Part shown: piece after piece, positions 61,260 to 64,000 of the stretch
Numbering within the stretch: position 1 is the first letter of the stretch
How the letters are laid out: each line of letters opens with the position of its first letter
From: Olleya sp. YS
GTDB lineage: Bacteria; Bacteroidota; Bacteroidia; Flavobacteriales; Flavobacteriaceae
Assembly (NCBI RefSeq): GCF_029760915.1
Contig: NZ_CP121685.1
Span: 1,090,001 to 1,154,000 of the forward strand
Length of the DNA stretch: 64,000 bases
Reading direction: 5' to 3'
Notes under the pieces: model-generated
The model's input: the letters and a program-made list of their open reading frames with translations, nothing else
Database searches by the model: none
Told to the model about the DNA's origin: nothing
Translations under genes and position numbers: made by a program

Positions 61260-62255
61260 GTGGTAAAAATTGGTAACATAGAACTTCCAGATTTCCCATT
61301 GTTGTTAGCACCAATGGAAGATGTTAGTGACCCTCCTTTTCGCGCATTGTGTAAAGAGCAAGGTGCTGATGTGGTTTATACCGAGTTTGTGTCTAGTGAA
61401 GGCCTAATCCGTAACGCTGCTAAAAGCGTGATGAAGCTTGATATTTACGAAAAAGAACGACCTGTAGGAATCCAAATTTTTGGAGCTAATATGGATAGTA
61501 TGTTACAAACCATAGATATTGTAGCAGAGTCTAAGCCAGATATTATCGATATCAATTTTGGGTGTCCAGTAAAAAAAGTAGTAAGCAAAGGCGCAGGTGC
61601 AGGCATCTTAAAGGATGTGTGTTTAATGGAAAAATTGACTGCCGAAATGGTTAAACGTACAGACATACCTGTGACTGTAAAAACCAGATTAGGTTGGGAT
61701 CATGATTCAATTAGAATTGTTGAGGTGGCTGAACGTTTACAAGACGTAGGTATTAAATCTATTGCCATACATGGTCGTACTAGAGCACAAATGTATAAAG
61801 GTGAAGCCGATTGGAAGCCAATTGCTGCTGTAAAAAACAACCCAAGAATGCATATTCCTGTATTTGGAAATGGAGATGTAGATACCCCAGAAAAAGCTAT
61901 GTTAATGCGTGACGAATATGGTTTAGATGGCGCTATGATTGGTCGTGCAACCATTGGTAATCCTTGGTTTTTTAAGCAAGTCAAACACTTTTTTGAAACA
62001 GGTGAGCATTACAGACCAATTACCATGCAAGAGCGAGTAGAAGCTGCTAGAAGGCACTTACAAATGTCCATAGACTGGAAAGGCGAAATTCTTGGTGTGT
62101 TTGAAACCAGAAGACACTATACCAACTACTTTAAGGGTATTCCTCATTTTAAAGAACACCGAATGAAAATGGTCACTAGTGATGCGTCAGTAGATGTTTT
62201 TGCTGCTTTTGATGAGGTACTAGAAAAGTTTGGCGATTTTCAGTTTACAGAGTAA
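61260..62255 (+). CDS. dusB: tRNA-dihydrouridine synthase (DusB-like)
   Basis: A 331-residue FMN enzyme that reduces uridines in the tRNA D loop. APMEDVSDPPFRALC is near the N-terminus, INFGCPVKKVVSKGAGAG contains the catalytic Cys, and IHGRTRAQMYKG and AMIGRATIGNPWFF follow. The start is GTG at 61260. Convergent with the LolC/E-like gene, whose stop begins the next base. Confidence 0.93.
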   Translation: MVKIGNIELPDFPLLLAPMEDVSDPPFRALCKEQGADVVYTEFVSSEGLIRNAAKSVMKLDIYEKERPVGIQIFGANMDSMLQTIDIVAESKPDIIDINFGCPVKKVVSKGAGAGILKDVCLMEKLTAEMVKRTDIPVTVKTRLGWDHDSIRIVEVAERLQDVGIKSIAIHGRTRAQMYKGEADWKPIAAVKNNPRMHIPVFGNGDVDTPEKAMLMRDEYGLDGAMIGRATIGNPWFFKQVKHFFETGEHYRPITMQERVEAARRHLQMSIDWKGEILGVFETRRHYTNYFKGIPHFKEHRMKMVTSDASVDVFAAFDEVLEKFGDFQFTE

Positions 62256-63461
62256 TTAACTCGTTTTCACTAAATCACGACTAATTCTTGACGCTGCAAT
62301 TTTGGAAGCAATAACACCCAAAATACTAATTGTAACCATTACAATCACAAAATTTTTAAAATGAATAGCAACTGGGTAAGGCAAGCTTGGTGTAATCATT
62401 ATTAAGCCAAAACTAGACTGTAATTGGATGATAATATAACCAACAATTAATCCGACAAAACCTCCAATAAACGTCATTAAAACACCTTGGTAAAAAAAGA
62501 TATTTCTAATGTCTTTAACCGTTGCTCCTATATTAAAAAGGGTGTTTAAGGTTTTCTTTTTATCTAAAATCATCATGACTATGGAGCCTATAACATTAAA
62601 TAGCGCAATGATTAACACTAATGTAAAGATGAGATACACTGCAAGGTTTTCAGTGTTTAACATCTTATAAATGGCATCGTTTAGCTGATCTTTATTTTTT
62701 ACAATTATAGTATCTCCTAAAATAGATTTAATATCCTCTTTTACTTGGTCTTCGTCTGCATTTACAGCTAGTTTAAATTCTAAATTTGTCACTTGGTTAA
62801 GTTCGTAATTTAGTAATGCTCTAGCAGTTTCAATGGATGTAAAAATGTATTTATTATTCAGTTCCTCGTTTATGTCATAAATACCAACATTAACGGTATT
62901 TACTTGATTTAATGCTTGGCTTTGAGAACTAATCTGACCTTTTCCAGGTTTAGGCACAGATAGTGTCACTGTTTTACCATAATCATTAATAAATACAGAC
63001 AATCGGTTAGAGATTCCCCAGCCTACCACAATCTGTGGTGTGTCTGGATATAACCAGTTTCCATAGGGTATCACAGAATCTATTGCTGTTATCTTATTAT
63101 AATTTTGGTCAACACCTTTAATGTATGCTGGATGATTATTACCATCTGAAGAGGCTATAACACGTTCTTCAATTATTTTTGAAAAATTAGCAACACCTTC
63201 AATATTTAGTAATTGTTTTTCTTGATTTTTATCTAAAATAAATGATTTTCCAATGGTAGTTTCGGCTTTTAAATCAGGATCAATAATACTAGAAAATTCT
63301 AAGGTAAAATCCCGTAAACCTGCAAAACCAGAGAGCACAATAAACAAAGAAGCTGCTCCTAAAATAATGCCTACAATAGCAATGATAGTAATAAAGTTAA
63401 TAGCATTATTACTGCTTTTACTGCGTATGTAACGTTTTGCTATGTATAACGGAAAGTTCAA
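62256..63461 (-). CDS. LolC/LolE-like ABC transporter permease
   Basis: A 401-residue FtsX-superfamily permease with MNFPLYIAKRYIRSKSSNNA at the start, a first membrane helix (about 20-45), a large periplasmic region (about 45-265) and three C-terminal helices (about 270-395). It is of the lipoprotein-releasing type. It starts with TTG directly after the rbfA stop, so translation is probably coupled. The ATPase and lipoprotein carrier genes are elsewhere. Confidence 0.85.
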   Translation of the reverse strand: MNFPLYIAKRYIRSKSSNNAINFITIIAIVGIILGAASLFIVLSGFAGLRDFTLEFSSIIDPDLKAETTIGKSFILDKNQEKQLLNIEGVANFSKIIEERVIASSDGNNHPAYIKGVDQNYNKITAIDSVIPYGNWLYPDTPQIVVGWGISNRLSVFINDYGKTVTLSVPKPGKGQISSQSQALNQVNTVNVGIYDINEELNNKYIFTSIETARALLNYELNQVTNLEFKLAVNADEDQVKEDIKSILGDTIIVKNKDQLNDAIYKMLNTENLAVYLIFTLVLIIALFNVIGSIVMMILDKKKTLNTLFNIGATVKDIRNIFFYQGVLMTFIGGFVGLIVGYIIIQLQSSFGLIMITPSLPYPVAIHFKNFVIVMVTISILGVIASKIAASRISRDLVKTS

Positions 63462-63857
63462 TTATCCCTTTTTTCGGTTATCTAGTAAATCAGGATTCTT
63501 AATTGGGTTGTCCTCACCTTTAAGCGATTTTTCGATATTATCAATGTGTTCTAAGCTATCATCCACATAAAATTCTAAAACAGGCATCCTGCGTAATTGA
63601 TTTCTGGTGCGTTGTGCCAACTCATGTCTAATCATTGGCTTGTTAGCTTTGATGCCTTCTAAAAGTTCTTTAGCTTTTTCGTTTGGAAAAATACTTAAGT
63701 ATACTTTAGCATCTGTTAAATCTGCGGTCACTCTAACTTTAGAAACCGATATTATTATACCTCGCATTCCACCCTGAGTAGCAGCACCTTGAAGGATATC
63801 TACTAAATCACGTTGTAAAACCGAAGCTATTTTTTTTTGTCTTTGACTTTCTTCCAT
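63462..63857 (-). CDS. rbfA: Ribosome-binding factor A
   Basis: A 131-residue small-subunit maturation factor with a KH-like fold. MEESQRQKKIASVLQRDLVD is the normal start, the beta-alpha core includes ISVSKVRVTADLTDAKVYLSIF, and the LRRMPVLEFYVDDSLEHIDNI end is typical. The ATG at 63857 is chosen over an upstream extension. Cold-adaptation and 16S 5' end processing are known roles. Confidence 0.94.
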   Translation of the reverse strand: MEESQRQKKIASVLQRDLVDILQGAATQGGMRGIIISVSKVRVTADLTDAKVYLSIFPNEKAKELLEGIKANKPMIRHELAQRTRNQLRRMPVLEFYVDDSLEHIDNIEKSLKGEDNPIKNPDLLDNRKKG

Positions 63858-63861
63858 AGTG

Positions 63862-63869
63862 CAAAAATA
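63862..63869 (-). promoter_or_regulatory. -7 promoter element (TATTTTTG) for rbfA
   Basis: The minus strand reads TATTTTTG only four bases before the rbfA ATG. The message would be nearly leaderless, like holB. Confidence 0.45.
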
Positions 63870-63939
63870 GTTGTTATTACAAGAATATATTACTTTTAAG
63901 GCATATTTAAGCAATTATTGTACCTTAAAATACGTAAAA

Positions 63940-64000
63940 ATGAAAAAAATTGAGCATATAGGAATTGCAGTTAAAGATTTAGAAGCTTCAAATACGCTTT
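63940..64000 (+). CDS. mce: Methylmalonyl-CoA epimerase (partial, runs off the right edge)
   Basis: The frame starts MKKIEHIGIAVKDLEASNTL, the characteristic first strand of glyoxalase-fold methylmalonyl-CoA epimerase. The family's metal-binding His is in HIGIAVKDL. Only 20 residues are visible, so a different vicinal-oxygen-chelate enzyme is possible. Divergent from rbfA. Confidence 0.7.
   Translation, partial: MKKIEHIGIAVKDLEASNTL

Overview
The window looks like a chromosomal segment of a marine-type member of the Flavobacteriaceae (Bacteroidota). The DNA is strongly AT-rich. There is a protein with a type IX secretion C-terminal domain (T9SS), a SusC/TonB-type outer-membrane receptor, a GldL-like membrane protein and a DUF4175 protein. 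Promoters repeatedly carry the Bacteroidota -7 element TAnnTTTG with hardly any Shine-Dalgarno sequences, and TTG starts are frequent. The genus cannot be named from the sequence alone.

Layout. 1-8 kb: DNA polymerase III delta', a lipid kinase, a SPOR-like secreted protein, an OmpH-like lipoprotein, a methyltransferase, mnmG and ybeY. Two perfect parS-like palindromes bracket mnmG. 8-20 kb: a DUF4175 membrane protein, a T9SS cargo protein, an AlkB-like membrane oxygenase, gltX, a small outer-membrane barrel, an SPFH protein and an acyltransferase-like protein. 20-34 kb: glnS-yqeY fusion, folB, tRNA-Cys with a decayed copy of its 3' half and terminator about 99 bp downstream, membrane proteins, rnr, rpiB, a cation efflux protein, an OmpA-like protein, a C-terminal processing protease and rnpA.

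33.8-43.5 kb is the accessory region and the most unusual part. An HTH-S24 (CI/LexA-like) repressor diverges from a 1150-residue protein of unknown function. A 753-residue polymorphic-toxin-like protein with a papain-like C-terminus and a likely immunity gene follow. A lysis-type cassette comes next: a TIGR02594-like amidase/endolysin, a phage-type holin and a membrane-anchored protein in the spanin position. The promoter of the 1150-residue gene and the promoter of the lysis cassette lie 6.7 kb apart, yet share the same three operator-like words, the same TTTG -33 element and the same 20-nt spacer to a TAnnTTTG box. I infer one repressor-controlled regulon that makes a large intracellular protein plus a toxin and releases them by lysis. 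There are no capsid, tail, integrase or terminase genes here.

43.5-64 kb is housekeeping and envelope: a GCS2-CBS enzyme with an AspA/AstE-like deacylase, M1, S8 and M28 peptidases, a beta-lactamase-fold hydrolase, a cation/proton antiporter, lepA, a SusC/TonB-like receptor, a TolB-like lipoprotein, a probably frameshifted lipoprotein, dus, a LolC/E-like permease, rbfA and the start of a methylmalonyl-CoA epimerase gene. Several families of short palindromic repeats sit between genes and are densest in and around the accessory region.
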